Source: Bifidobacterium asteroides (GTDB lineage Bacteria > Actinomycetota > Actinomycetes > Actinomycetales > Bifidobacteriaceae). From it: 64,000 bases of DNA. Shown here one piece after another: positions 8,856-18,504 of the stretch. Under the pieces are notes generated by a model, which worked only from the letters and a program-made list of their open reading frames with translations, was not told the origin of the DNA and searched no databases. Within the stretch, counting starts at the first letter, position 1. The number at the start of each line of letters is the position of its first letter. Location: the NCBI RefSeq assembly GCF_009683175.1, contig NZ_WKKW01000005.1, forward strand, positions 97,371 to 161,370, read 5' to 3'. Made by a program: the position numbers and the translations under genes.

Positions 8856-11825
8856 ATGAACGCGAATGAAGACAGGGATCATCAGCAGACCCAGGAATCC
8901 GATCAGCCTCAATTCCGCTACGATGCCGCCATGGCTCAGACCATCGAGGAGCGCTGGCAGCAGCGTTGGGACAAGGAGGGCACCTTCTGGGCCGCCAACA
9001 CCAAGGGTGACTTGACGGATGCCCATGGAGATCACGCTGGGGGTCGCAGCCCCTACTTCGTCATCGACATGTTCCCCTATCCTTCGGGCAAGGGTCTGCA
9101 TGTGGGTCACCCCCTGGGCTACATCGCCACCGACGTGGTCAGCCGCTACCATCGGATGAAGGGGGAGAACGTCCTGCACGCCATGGGCTACGATGCCTTC
9201 GGTCTGCCTGCCGAGCAGTACGCCGTCCAGACCGGCCAGCACCCCCGGGTCACCACCGAGCAGAACATCGCCAACATGCGCTGGCAGTTGCACCGGCTGG
9301 GACTCAGCTTCGACGACCGTCGCTCCTTCGCCACCATCGATACCGACTACGTGCGCTGGACCCAGTGGATCTTCTCGCGCATCTACGAGTCCTGGTACGA
9401 CCCCGACTACCGCCGTTCCGACGGGGGGACGGGCTCGGCCAGGCCCATCGGCGAACTGGTCGAGGCCTTCAAGTCCGGAAGCAGGCCCATTCCAGGCCAT
9501 CCCGGCGCTTCTTGGGAGGAGCTGGACGAGGCTGAGCGCTCCGGGGTGCTCAACGACTTCCGCCTGGCCTACATCTCGCGCTCGCCGGTCAACTGGTGCC
9601 CCGGGCTGGGCACGGTCCTGGCCAACGAGGAGGTGACCGCCGAAGGACGCTCCGAGCGGGGCAACTACCCGGTCTACCAGCGTGAGCTCAAGCAGTGGTC
9701 CATGCGCATCACCGCCTACGGCCACCGGCTTCTGGAGGATCTGGACATTCTGGACTGGCCCGAAAAGGTCAAGCTCATGCAGCGCAACTGGATCGGGGAG
9801 TCGCACGGGGCTTCGGTGGACTTCACCGTGCCCAGCCCTGACGGCAATCAGACCATGGAGGTCTACACCACCCGTCCCGACACGCTTTTCGGCGCCACCT
9901 TCGCCGTGGTTTCGCCCGAGCACGACCTGCTCCAGCACCTGCCAAAAGAGTGGCCCGAGGACGTGCCCGAGCAGTGGAAGGGCGGCTATGCCAATCCCAC
10001 GGAGGGTGTACAGGCCTATCGCAGGGCCGCCGAGGCCAAGACCGCCAAGGATCGCGTGGACGAGGGCGGAGCCAAGACCGGCCTGTTTACCGGGCTGTAT
10101 GCGGTCAACCCCATCACCGGGGCCAAGCTGCCCATCTTCACTGCCGACTACGTGCTGATGGACTACGGCACCGGAGCCATCATGGCTGTGCCCGGTGGCG
10201 ATCAGCGCGATTACGACTTCGCCGTCAAGTACGGCCTGCCCGTCGTCTACACGGTCAGCCCACTGGCTGATTCCGGGCAGACACTGGACGACTACCGGGG
10301 CAAGGCGCCTTTCGTCTCCCACGACGGCATTGTGGTCAACTCTTCGGTCCAGGCCACCCATGCCGCTGGCGACCAGCTCAGCCTGGACGGCCTGCGGGTT
10401 GACCAGGCCATCGAGAAGGTCACTGCCTGGCTGGAATCGGCCGGGGTGGGCCATGGGACGGTCTCCTACCGGCTGCGCGACTGGCTCTTCTCCCGTCAGC
10501 GTTACTGGGGCGAGCCTTTCCCGGTGGTCTATGACGACCAGGGCCTGCCCCACCTGCTGCCCGACGACCAGCTGCCGGTGGCCCTGCCGGACGTGCCCGA
10601 CTACTCGCCCAAGACCTTCGACCCCGAGGATGCCCAGTCCAGCCCCGAGGCGCCGCTGAGCCGCAACCAGGACTGGGTGAACGTGACCCTGGACCTGGGC
10701 GACGGGCCCAAGGTCTACCACAGGGACACCAACACCATGCCCAACTGGGCCGGCTCCTGCTGGTACTACATGCGCTACATCGACCCCAAGGATGACCGGC
10801 ACATGGTTGATCCGGAGGAATACGACTACTGGCTTGGACCGAAGCACAATGCCACGGCTGGGGAGTCGGGCGGTGTCGACCTCTACGTGGGCGGCGTGGA
10901 GCACGCGGTGCTGCACCTGCTCTATGCCCGCTTCTGGCACAAGGTCCTCTACGATCTGGGATACGTCTCGTCCAAGGAGCCCTTCCACAAGCTCTTCAAC
11001 CAGGGGATGATCCAGGCTTATGCCTACACCGACCAGCGCGGCCAGTACGTGCCCGCCGCCGAGGTGGAGGAGCACGAGGAGGGCGGCAAGGTCAGCTACA
11101 CCTGGCAGGGGCAGCCGGTCAACCGAGAGTTCGGCAAGATGGGCAAGAGCCTTAAGAACATCATCACTCCGGACGACATGTACCGCACCTATGGGGCCGA
11201 CACCTTCCGACTCTACGAGATGAGCATGGGCCCCCTGGACGAGTCCAGACCCTGGAACACGCGCAACGTGGTGGGCGGCATGCGCTTCCTGCAGCGGCTC
11301 TGGCGCAATGTGGTGGACGAGCAGACCGGCGAGGTGGTCCTGGACGAGGGCGAACCCGACCAGAAGACCCTGAAGCTGCTCAACACCACCATCCACGATG
11401 TGACCGTGGAGATGGAGGCCATGAGGCCCAACACGGCCATCGCCAGGATGATCGTGCTCAACAACCATCTGACCGGGCTGAATCCGACGCCCAGGGCGGC
11501 TATCGAGCCCCTGGTGCTCATGCTCTCGCCCATCGCCCCCCACATCTGTGAGGAGCTCTGGAGCCGTCTGGGTCACAAGGAGTCCCTGGCGCATGCCCAG
11601 TGGCCGACCTGGGATGATCGCTATCTTGGCGAGGACACGGTCACCGCCGTCGTCCAGATCAAGGGCAAGGTCCGCGGCAAGCTGCAGGTCAGCCCCGACA
11701 TCGCGCCCGACCAGCTAGAGGCCATGGCCCTGGCACTGCCTGCCGTCCAGGAGCGGCTGGGTGGCAAGGAACCGCGGAAGGTCATCGTCAAGGCGCCTAA
11801 GATCGTCTCGGTCGTGCCAGCCTGA
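8856..11825 (+). CDS. leuS: Leucyl-tRNA synthetase
   Basis: A class I aminoacyl-tRNA synthetase of about 989 residues that charges tRNA-Leu. The HIGH motif reads PSGKGLHVGHPLGY and KMSKS reads FGKMGKSLKN. The editing (CP1) insertion with YTTRPDTLFGATF and DYGTGAIMAVPGGDQRDYDF is complete, as are the anticodon-binding and C-terminal domains. An in-frame ATG at 8838 has no Shine-Dalgarno. ATG 8856 lies 7 nt after a -10-like GATAAT (8843-8848), which suggests a leaderless mRNA, so I prefer 8856. A strong hairpin terminator follows the gene. Confidence 0.95.
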   Translation: MNANEDRDHQQTQESDQPQFRYDAAMAQTIEERWQQRWDKEGTFWAANTKGDLTDAHGDHAGGRSPYFVIDMFPYPSGKGLHVGHPLGYIATDVVSRYHRMKGENVLHAMGYDAFGLPAEQYAVQTGQHPRVTTEQNIANMRWQLHRLGLSFDDRRSFATIDTDYVRWTQWIFSRIYESWYDPDYRRSDGGTGSARPIGELVEAFKSGSRPIPGHPGASWEELDEAERSGVLNDFRLAYISRSPVNWCPGLGTVLANEEVTAEGRSERGNYPVYQRELKQWSMRITAYGHRLLEDLDILDWPEKVKLMQRNWIGESHGASVDFTVPSPDGNQTMEVYTTRPDTLFGATFAVVSPEHDLLQHLPKEWPEDVPEQWKGGYANPTEGVQAYRRAAEAKTAKDRVDEGGAKTGLFTGLYAVNPITGAKLPIFTADYVLMDYGTGAIMAVPGGDQRDYDFAVKYGLPVVYTVSPLADSGQTLDDYRGKAPFVSHDGIVVNSSVQATHAAGDQLSLDGLRVDQAIEKVTAWLESAGVGHGTVSYRLRDWLFSRQRYWGEPFPVVYDDQGLPHLLPDDQLPVALPDVPDYSPKTFDPEDAQSSPEAPLSRNQDWVNVTLDLGDGPKVYHRDTNTMPNWAGSCWYYMRYIDPKDDRHMVDPEEYDYWLGPKHNATAGESGGVDLYVGGVEHAVLHLLYARFWHKVLYDLGYVSSKEPFHKLFNQGMIQAYAYTDQRGQYVPAAEVEEHEEGGKVSYTWQGQPVNREFGKMGKSLKNIITPDDMYRTYGADTFRLYEMSMGPLDESRPWNTRNVVGGMRFLQRLWRNVVDEQTGEVVLDEGEPDQKTLKLLNTTIHDVTVEMEAMRPNTAIARMIVLNNHLTGLNPTPRAAIEPLVLMLSPIAPHICEELWSRLGHKESLAHAQWPTWDDRYLGEDTVTAVVQIKGKVRGKLQVSPDIAPDQLEAMALALPAVQERLGGKEPRKVIVKAPKIVSVVPA

Positions 11826-11879
11826 CCCTGAACTGCCCGCAGCCAGGCTGTGGACAGACGACGACCTTCGACCACATAG

Positions 11880-11908
11880 TCCCCCGACCTCATATCGGGG
11901 GGCTTTTC
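11880..11908 (+). terminator. Terminator after leuS
   Basis: The hairpin CCCCCGA (11881-11887) with TCGGGGG (11895-11901) is followed by GCTTTTCC. Confidence 0.7.
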
Positions 11909-11925
11909 CATGTCAGGCTGGGCCT

Positions 11926-12594
11926 ATGAGCATCAATATCACCCAGCCGCCGGCGCCGCCGCTCCAGGCTCTGGCCCTGAATCAATCGATTCGGTCGGAG
12001 CCGTCAGCTGAAGGCAAGGCCGACTCCCAGTTTCGACGGGATAGGCCCGTTTGGTCGTTTACGCCGCTTCAGGCCTTGACAGCCATCCTCATTCTGGTGG
12101 CGGCCCTTGCCTTAAGTCTGACGCTGCTGGCCCAGCAGGGACGGGCCCTGGCGACAGGAGTAACCGTTGACGGATCCGGGGCCAGGTCGTCGGCTGCTGC
12201 GAAAAACGATGTAAACAGGGCTGCCAACCGAGGCAAGCAAGCCTCAGGAAACGATCCCAGCCGTGATACTCAGGGTCAAGCGGGCAGTGAACAGGCCAAA
12301 CTTCCGGTTTCAGGCTCACCCCAACCTGCCGAAGAGACTGGTAATGTCCCTGCTGCTCCGGCCTCCAGTGTCTCCTCAGCGAAGGACGATCAGGCGGGAC
12401 GGGTGAATATCAACAGCGCCAGCCAGCAGGATCTGGAGAATGTCAAAGGAATCGGTCCGGTCAAGGCTGCAAAAATATTGGAACATCGGCGCGCCATCGG
12501 CGGCCGTTACACCTCGGTAGACCAGCTCCTGGATGTCCCCGGCATCGGTGCCAAGACCCTGGCCCGCTTACGCCCATATTTGGCGGCGCAATGA
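11926..12594 (+). CDS. comEA: ComEA-type DNA-binding competence protein
   Basis: 222 residues: a cytoplasmic N-terminus, one membrane helix (ALTAILILVAALALSLTLLA, about 47-66), a low-complexity Ser/Ala/Gln linker and a C-terminal helix-hairpin-helix domain. The hairpin motifs are NVKGIGPVKAAKILEHR and LLDVPGIGAKTLARLRPYL. ComEA binds incoming double-stranded DNA outside the membrane and passes it to ComEC. The start ATG 11926 follows the leuS terminator. The stop overlaps the comEC start by 4 nt. Confidence 0.88.
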   Translation: MSINITQPPAPPLQALALNQSIRSEPSAEGKADSQFRRDRPVWSFTPLQALTAILILVAALALSLTLLAQQGRALATGVTVDGSGARSSAAAKNDVNRAANRGKQASGNDPSRDTQGQAGSEQAKLPVSGSPQPAEETGNVPAAPASSVSSAKDDQAGRVNINSASQQDLENVKGIGPVKAAKILEHRRAIGGRYTSVDQLLDVPGIGAKTLARLRPYLAAQ

Positions 12595-14588
12595 TGGTCG
12601 GTCATGCAGCGGTTCACGATGGGGTTCACGATGCAACTGATCGGGAGAACGGCAGCCGCAACCTTCGTATGCTCCCCGCCGCTTGTCTGGCTTGGGCGGT
12701 TGCCTTGCTGGTCCCATGGTTTTTGGATCGGAGCATGGGCGGATCAGCGGCAGGATCAGCCAAGGGCGGTGACTGGACCAAGTCGATGGGGGAATCCAAA
12801 GGCGACATGGCCGGTGGGAGTACAGCCGGTGGAGGCATGGGCATGGCGGTCTGGATGACGCCGCTTGTCCTGGCGCTTCCATTAATCCTTGCAACGCTCC
12901 TGCTTGCCATCAAATTCGTCTGCTTGGTCGTAACAGAGAACCCCGATTGTAGGAGTCAGGTATTTCGTCGGCCTCATCGCTTACGCAGTCTGAATACAAC
13001 TTGTGGGAGCGCAGCGAATATCAGGGACAGCTTGGTGTCCACTTGGTTTGGTCCTCAAAAGCTGCCGACGCTGGCCGTACTGGCTACCGTGGCTTTGGCT
13101 GCAGCATTGGCTGCCGCGGTCGGTCATGAGTCGGTGCGCAGCGGGCCGGCGTCCCGTCAGATCCGTCAGGGGAAGGCGATGGCTGAGGTTCGTGGCAAAG
13201 CTGTGGGACCTATGAGCGCATCCTCTCGAAGAGGCTGGGACTGTCAGGTGGAATTAAGGCTGCAATGGGTGACTGTGGCCGGGGTGCGCATGCCTTCCGA
13301 TGAACGGATTGTGCTCTTCGCCCGCAGCCGGTCATGCCTGTTGCAGCAGGGTGGACAGTATCGCGCGCGAGGCCTCCTGGAACCCTCCGCTTACGGACGC
13401 CCTATGCCTTGGCTGGCCGTGGAAGGCGGCCTGAAAGAGGTCAGACCGCCAGGGCCTGGTAGACGATTAATCGCTCGTATGCAAAATGCCTTTCTCGAAC
13501 AGGCCAGCAGGCTGGATGATCAGGGGCGGATCCTGGTGCCGGGGTTGACCATGGGCATCCTAGGCAACCAGGCCCTGCCCGGGTCGGGTGGGTCCCTAAG
13601 CAGACCGGCAGTGGAACCCGCCTATGCCGCCCGCCTGACCCAGGATTTCCGGGCGTCAGGCATCCTTCATCTGATGGCGGTCTCCGGCGGGCACTTCATG
13701 ATCCTGGCCTCACTGTTGGTTTCGATCATGCGGTCCCTGCGCTCGCCGCCCCTGCTGATGGCCCTGGTTTTGTCTGCCGCCTATCTGGGCTTGGGCATGC
13801 TAATGGTCCCAGGGGATTCAGTCTTGCGAGCTCAGGCCATGGGGCTTCTTTCGGCGCTGGCCCTCGCTGTCTGCCGTCCTGCGCAGTCCTTGAATACCTT
13901 ATCCTGGTGCGTGCTGCTGGTCCTGATCCTGCGGCCTTCCATGGCTTCAAGCTTCGGCTTCGCACTCTCCTGTGGTGCCGTGCTTGGCATAGGTCTGGGC
14001 AACCGGCGTTTGACGGCCCTCCTTGAAGACCATCTGCCGGCATTACTGGCACGTCCATTGGCCACGACCCTGTGCGCACAGGCCGGGACTCTGCCCGTGC
14101 AGGTGCTGATGAGTCCCGGACTGCCTCTGCTGGCCCCGCTGGCCAACCTGCTGGTCACTCCTGTGGTCGACGCTGCCACCGTGACCGGCCTGCTTGCATT
14201 GCTCACCTCCTGGCTCTGGCCCCCATTGGGGCTCTTGCTGGCCCGCTTGACCTCCCTGGGTACCGGGGTCATGGCTTTTGCCGCCACATGGCTGGGCGAG
14301 GCGGCTGCTCCGGCGGCCTGGCCCTCGGGGCCAGTCGGCAGCGCCTGTCTGCTTGGTCTGGGTCTCATGGTCGTGATCGATCATCGGCTGGTTCGACTCA
14401 TCCGTACCCGGAGGTGGGACCGTTCATGGTCAGCCGTGGCAGACGAGGATTCAGGGGTTCCCTTTCGGCCATCGGCTTGGGGGTCAATCAAGGTCTGGCT
14501 ACGGCAGACCTATGGCCTTCTGGCACAGTTGGTCTTCAAAAAGCAACCTAAGTTAATGTCCAGCGATGAAGGGAGATTTGAGTCATGA
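12591..14588 (+). CDS. comEC: ComEC/Rec2-type DNA uptake channel
   Basis: A 665-residue polytopic membrane protein. The N-terminal part holds two membrane segments and an OB-like soluble domain (about 190-280). The competence domain follows, with HLMAVSGGHFMIL (about 357-369), then a run of helices. ComEC conducts single-stranded DNA across the membrane in natural transformation. The chain ends soon after the last helix. I see no C-terminal metallo-beta-lactamase (nuclease-like) domain, which many homologues carry. It is coupled to comEA (ATGA overlap) and to holA. Confidence 0.88.
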   Translation: MMVGHAAVHDGVHDATDRENGSRNLRMLPAACLAWAVALLVPWFLDRSMGGSAAGSAKGGDWTKSMGESKGDMAGGSTAGGGMGMAVWMTPLVLALPLILATLLLAIKFVCLVVTENPDCRSQVFRRPHRLRSLNTTCGSAANIRDSLVSTWFGPQKLPTLAVLATVALAAALAAAVGHESVRSGPASRQIRQGKAMAEVRGKAVGPMSASSRRGWDCQVELRLQWVTVAGVRMPSDERIVLFARSRSCLLQQGGQYRARGLLEPSAYGRPMPWLAVEGGLKEVRPPGPGRRLIARMQNAFLEQASRLDDQGRILVPGLTMGILGNQALPGSGGSLSRPAVEPAYAARLTQDFRASGILHLMAVSGGHFMILASLLVSIMRSLRSPPLLMALVLSAAYLGLGMLMVPGDSVLRAQAMGLLSALALAVCRPAQSLNTLSWCVLLVLILRPSMASSFGFALSCGAVLGIGLGNRRLTALLEDHLPALLARPLATTLCAQAGTLPVQVLMSPGLPLLAPLANLLVTPVVDAATVTGLLALLTSWLWPPLGLLLARLTSLGTGVMAFAATWLGEAAAPAAWPSGPVGSACLLGLGLMVVIDHRLVRLIRTRRWDRSWSAVADEDSGVPFRPSAWGSIKVWLRQTYGLLAQLVFKKQPKLMSSDEGRFES

Positions 14589-15562
14589 CCAAAGCTCAGC
14601 AGAAGAACCCTTCCGTCCATCTGGTGGTCGGCGGTGATCCCTTCCTCAACGGGCAGCGCGTCAAGGAGCTGTGCGCTCAGGCATGTGCCGCTCATCCGGA
14701 CAGCGAATACATGGAAATGAACGCGGCAGACTGCGACGCTTACGCCTTTCAGGAGGCGGTAGGACCCTCCCTGCTCAGTCAGACGGCTGTGGTTCTTCTG
14801 GATGATCTTCAGGCGGCCGATGAGGCCTTGACCCAGGCCTTGGTGGAATTCTGCCGCGAGCCGGCAGGTTCCGAATCCAGCATTGTCATCGCACGTCATG
14901 ACGGGGGCAACCGGGGCCGCAGGCTTCTGGATCAGATGGAACGGGCCGGAGCAGTCATAGAGCGTATGCCGGATCTGAAGAAGTTCGATGACAAGGTTGA
15001 TTTCGTTTATGGGCAATTCAAGGCCCATCAGCGTCGCATCCAGCCGCGGGCGGCCCAGCGTCTGGTGGATGTCCTGGGCGAACGCACTCCGGAATTGGCT
15101 GCCATGTGCTCTCAGCTCTGTTTCGATTTTGACCAGGACCCCATGACCTTGGATATCGTCAACCGCTATCTGACCGATAACCCGGCTGTATCGGGATTCG
15201 CCGTGGCGGACAAAGCCCTTGCTGGCAAACCGGCCCAAGCCGTCGTCGCCCTACGTTCAGCTCTGGAACAGGGCAACGAACCGGTATCCCTTATCGGAGT
15301 ACTGGCCCTGAAGCTGCGAACGCTGGGCAAGGAGGCGGCCATCGAATCTGGATCCATCACGACAGCCGAGGCCAAGGCCGCCTACTGGCAGTTGCGGGAG
15401 GCGAAGCGACAGCTGCATGGATGGACATCCTCCGGCCTGGCGGCCTGCATCGAGGCCTTGGCCCAGGCTGATGAGGTCAGCAAGACCAGCAGCGGCGATG
15501 CCCGCTATGCTCTGGAACGGGCAGTGGAGCTGATCGCCGCCAAGGGAAGGACATTGGCATGA
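14585..15562 (+). CDS. holA: DNA polymerase III subunit delta
   Basis: 325 residues of the HolA family, the clamp-loader subunit that opens the sliding clamp. Typical features are VHLVVGGDPFLNGQRVKEL at the N-terminus, a conserved ALVEFCREPAG region and the helical collar C-terminus PVSLIGVLALKLRTL. The start overlaps the comEC stop by 4 nt, and the stop overlaps the tsaE start by 4 nt. A comEC-holA pair is common in actinobacteria and firmicutes. Confidence 0.9.
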   Translation: MTKAQQKNPSVHLVVGGDPFLNGQRVKELCAQACAAHPDSEYMEMNAADCDAYAFQEAVGPSLLSQTAVVLLDDLQAADEALTQALVEFCREPAGSESSIVIARHDGGNRGRRLLDQMERAGAVIERMPDLKKFDDKVDFVYGQFKAHQRRIQPRAAQRLVDVLGERTPELAAMCSQLCFDFDQDPMTLDIVNRYLTDNPAVSGFAVADKALAGKPAQAVVALRSALEQGNEPVSLIGVLALKLRTLGKEAAIESGSITTAEAKAAYWQLREAKRQLHGWTSSGLAACIEALAQADEVSKTSSGDARYALERAVELIAAKGRTLA

Positions 15563-16161
15563 GTCTGCAGTACAGTGCCGGGCAACAGGATGGATTCGAA
15601 CTGGCCGTGCCAACGGGCGAGGACATGCAGCGTCTGGGCAGAAACCTGGCTTCATGTTTGCAAGGCGGGGATGTGATCCTCCTGTCCGGACCTCTGGGGG
15701 CGGGCAAAACCACACTGGCCCAGGGGCTGGGCAGCGGACTTGGAGTGGACGGTCCTGTGGTCTCGCCCACGTTCACCATCGCAAGAGAGCTGCATGGCCA
15801 TCTGTCCGACGGCTCGCCGGTCACCCTGACCCACGTGGATGCCTATCGGTTGGGCGGACAGGACTATCTGCCTGGCGAGGATGCAGTGGATCGGCTCCTG
15901 GACGAGCTGGAGTCCCTTGGTCTGGACGAGGAGTTGGAAGATCCGGGCCAAAGCACCATCATCCTGATGGAATGGGGGGAGCAGATGGCTTCGGCGCTGG
16001 CCGATCAACGACTGGAAGTGAGCATTGCCCGACCCGTGGATCCTAGGGTAGATCCTGACGCGCCACCCAGCTCCCAGGGTCAGCGTATGGTACGTCTGCG
16101 TGGAGTGGGTCCTTCATGGGCCACCAGACTGGAGCAGCTGAGAAAGGCGATGACGGCATGA
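15559..16161 (+). CDS. tsaE: tRNA t6A biosynthesis ATPase TsaE
   Basis: 200 residues of the TsaE/YjeE P-loop ATPase family. The Walker A motif is GPLGAGKTTLAQGLG. VVSPTFTIARE and THVDAYRLGG are family motifs, and ILMEWGEQM completes the site. TsaE drives the TsaB-TsaD complex that puts threonylcarbamoyl on A37 of ANN-decoding tRNAs. It is somewhat longer than the ~150-residue norm because of an acidic insertion (DELESLGLDEELEDPGQS) and a C-terminal tail. Both ends overlap neighbouring genes by 4 nt. Confidence 0.92.
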   Translation: MSLQYSAGQQDGFELAVPTGEDMQRLGRNLASCLQGGDVILLSGPLGAGKTTLAQGLGSGLGVDGPVVSPTFTIARELHGHLSDGSPVTLTHVDAYRLGGQDYLPGEDAVDRLLDELESLGLDEELEDPGQSTIILMEWGEQMASALADQRLEVSIARPVDPRVDPDAPPSSQGQRMVRLRGVGPSWATRLEQLRKAMTA

Positions 16162-16946
16162 GCGGGAGCGATACGCCCCTTTTGGTGATCGATACCTCAT
16201 ATGGCTCGACTGTGGGGCTGCCCGGGCGGGAGCCTTGCATCGAGACCGACTCGCGCTCGCATGTGGAACGCCTCCAGGTCAATATCGCCAAGGTCATGGA
16301 CCAGTCTGGGCTGTCTGCAGACGATCTGAGGACCATCGTGGTGGGACTGGGTCCTGCACCCTTCACCGGTCTGCGGGCAGGCATCGTAACCGCCAAAGCC
16401 CTGGCCTTTGCCACCGGTGCCCGTCTGCTGGGGCAGGACATCCTGGAACCACAGGCCCGCTATGCCTACAGCCGGTTCAGTCAGCAGGAACAAGACCATA
16501 CCCGGTTGCTGGTTCTGGCTGTCAATGATGCTCGACGTCGACAGCTCTATTACCGTCTCTTTGATGACTTTGGAGACGTGGAAGCCCCGGCCCGGCCGCT
16601 GACCGAAATGGGCATCGACTATCCAGCTGCTATCTGTGAGAGAATCACGGCCGTTGCAAAGGAGAGTGGGTCTGTGGATCAGAGCCCTGTCACTCTGGTC
16701 ATTAGTGGCCACGGAGCCGGTCGCTACGCTGACCAGTGGGAGCGTCTGGATAAGCATCCGGATATACGGGTGATACTGGACGAAGGATCCTTCCTGGAGG
16801 ATCGGACCCAGGGGACAGCTCTGATGGCGGCTTGTGCATGCAGACGTGCCCAGCAGGGGCTGATCGACCCGGTGGAGCCGCTTTACCTTCGTCGGCCGGA
16901 CGTCTCGGTGCCCAACCCGCTCAAACACGTGGCTGTCCAGTCATGA
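16158..16946 (+). CDS. tsaB: tRNA t6A biosynthesis protein TsaB
   Basis: 262 residues of the TsaB/YeaZ ASKHA-fold family, the scaffold partner of TsaD. LLVIDTSYGSTVGL at the N-terminus, SHVERL, and GLGPAPFTGLRAGIVTAKALAFATG are diagnostic. The start ATG 16158 overlaps the tsaE stop (ATGA) and removes an out-of-place upstream extension. The stop overlaps the rimI start by 4 nt. Confidence 0.92.
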   Translation: MSGSDTPLLVIDTSYGSTVGLPGREPCIETDSRSHVERLQVNIAKVMDQSGLSADDLRTIVVGLGPAPFTGLRAGIVTAKALAFATGARLLGQDILEPQARYAYSRFSQQEQDHTRLLVLAVNDARRRQLYYRLFDDFGDVEAPARPLTEMGIDYPAAICERITAVAKESGSVDQSPVTLVISGHGAGRYADQWERLDKHPDIRVILDEGSFLEDRTQGTALMAACACRRAQQGLIDPVEPLYLRRPDVSVPNPLKHVAVQS

Positions 16947-17455
16947 TTCGCAGGGCGGCCTTGGGGGACCTGGACCAGCTTGTCAATCTGGAGAAGTGCG
17001 TCTTCGGCGACCAGGCCTGGAACAGGCAGGAGATGCGGTTTGAGTTGTCTGCGCCCTCGCGCACCTACCTGGTATGGGAGGACCAGGGTGCCATCCTGGG
17101 TTACGGAGGTTATTGGTCGGGCGAAAGGGAGGCCGAGCTGATGACCATTGGGGTGCTACCGGAAGCACGGCATCGCGGTATTGCAGGGTCTCTGTTGGCC
17201 AAGCTGATTGCTTCGGCCGATCGTATGGGGTTGCAGCGAATGAATCTGAAGGTGCGCGCAGACAACCCCGTGGCCATCAATCTCTACAAGGACTTTGGCT
17301 TCTCAAAGACGGGTCTATCTAAGGGCTACTATCAGCCTGAAGGCATGGATGCCTGGGCTATGACCAGACCTTTAAGCTCGGTCGGGCCGGGTCCGGTGGG
17401 ATCTGTCAGCAGCAGGCTTTCGGAAGGACAGGAAAGGATCATCGACCATGAGTGA
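16943..17455 (+). CDS. rimI: Ribosomal-protein-alanine N-acetyltransferase RimI
   Basis: 170 residues of the GNAT acetyltransferase family. The acetyl-CoA motif IGVLPEARHRGIAGSLLAKL is followed by NLKVRADNPVAINLYKDFGF, characteristic of RimI. It acetylates the N-terminus of ribosomal protein S18 in other bacteria. It is placed between tsaB and tsaD as in most actinobacteria. The start overlaps tsaB by 4 nt and the end overlaps tsaD by 8 nt. Confidence 0.92.
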   Translation: MIRRAALGDLDQLVNLEKCVFGDQAWNRQEMRFELSAPSRTYLVWEDQGAILGYGGYWSGEREAELMTIGVLPEARHRGIAGSLLAKLIASADRMGLQRMNLKVRADNPVAINLYKDFGFSKTGLSKGYYQPEGMDAWAMTRPLSSVGPGPVGSVSSRLSEGQERIIDHE

Positions 17456-18491
17456 GCCTCTGGTGCTTGGCATCGAATCCACCTGCGACGAGACTGCAGC
17501 CGCCCTGGTTCAGGGTAACCGGCTGCTGTCCAACGTGGTGGCATCTTCCATGAACGAGCACGCCCGTTATGGGGGCGTCATCCCTGAGATCGCCTCGCGG
17601 GCACACGCTGAGTCCTTTGTGCCGGTCGTCTCCAAGGCCTTGAAGGATGCGGACATGGACCTGTCCCAAGTGGATGCCATAGCGGTCTCGGCCGGACCAG
17701 GACTGGCCGGATGCCTGGCCGTAGGTGTTTCCGGTGCCAAGGCGCTGGCCTGGGCGGCGAAAAAGCCTCTGTATGGCATCAACCATGTCATCGGCCACAT
17801 AGCGGTCACCCAGCTCCAATTCGGTCCCTTCCCTCAGAATGCCCTGGCCCTGATCGTCTCCGGCGGCCACACCTCGCTGCTGCATGTGGATGACCTGGCT
17901 CGATCGGTCCAGGTTGTGGGCACCACCCTGGACGACGCGGCGGGGGAGTGCTTCGACAAGATAGCACGTCTGCTCGGTTTCCCCTATCCCGGCGGCCCCC
18001 ACATCGATCGCCACGCCCGTCTGGGCGACCCTCATGCCATCGCTGTGCCTCAGGGGCTGACCAAGGGTCGGGCCGGAGCCGAGCATCCCTATGACTTCAG
18101 CTTCTCCGGGGTCAAGACCGCAGTGGCTCGGTGGGTCGAACGCAGACAGCAGGCCGGGCTCGACATTCCCGTGGATGATGTCTGCGCCTCCCTGGCGGAT
18201 TCCGTGGCCACCGTCCTATCCCGCAAGGCCATGGCTGCCTGCCACATGTTCGACACGGATACCCTGATTGTCGGCGGTGGGTTTTCAGCCAACTCACAGC
18301 TGCGCGGCAAGCTTCAGGAATTCGGTGACCAGGAGGGCATCAAGGTCCGCATTCCGAAGATCAACCTGTGCACGGACAACGGCGCCATGGTGGCCATGCT
18401 GGGCGTCAATCTGGTCCAGGCCGGTCTGGCACCCTCTGCTCCTGACTTTTCCATCGATTCGGCCATGCCCATGGACAGGATCCTCATGTAA
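17448..18491 (+). CDS. tsaD: tRNA N6-adenosine threonylcarbamoyltransferase TsaD
   Basis: 347 residues of the TsaD/Kae1/YgjD family, the catalytic subunit of t6A synthesis. LGIESTCDETAAALV begins the ASKHA fold, and NHVIGHIAV carries the two metal-binding His residues. LIVSGGHTSLLHV, GGPHIDRHARLGDP, FSFSGVKTAV and NLCTDNGAMVAMLG are all family motifs. It is the last gene of the overlapping comEA-to-tsaD run and is followed by the tRNA-Asn promoter. Confidence 0.95.
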   Translation: MSEPLVLGIESTCDETAAALVQGNRLLSNVVASSMNEHARYGGVIPEIASRAHAESFVPVVSKALKDADMDLSQVDAIAVSAGPGLAGCLAVGVSGAKALAWAAKKPLYGINHVIGHIAVTQLQFGPFPQNALALIVSGGHTSLLHVDDLARSVQVVGTTLDDAAGECFDKIARLLGFPYPGGPHIDRHARLGDPHAIAVPQGLTKGRAGAEHPYDFSFSGVKTAVARWVERRQQAGLDIPVDDVCASLADSVATVLSRKAMAACHMFDTDTLIVGGGFSANSQLRGKLQEFGDQEGIKVRIPKINLCTDNGAMVAMLGVNLVQAGLAPSAPDFSIDSAMPMDRILM

Positions 18492-18504
18492 TCGACACGC
18501 CAAG

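Noticed and set aside
8724..11594. Very long open frame antisense to leuS (956 codons)
   Set aside because: It is the mirror of a high-G+C gene, with His/Val/Gly-rich composition and no domain sense; leuS on the other strand has all its motifs.
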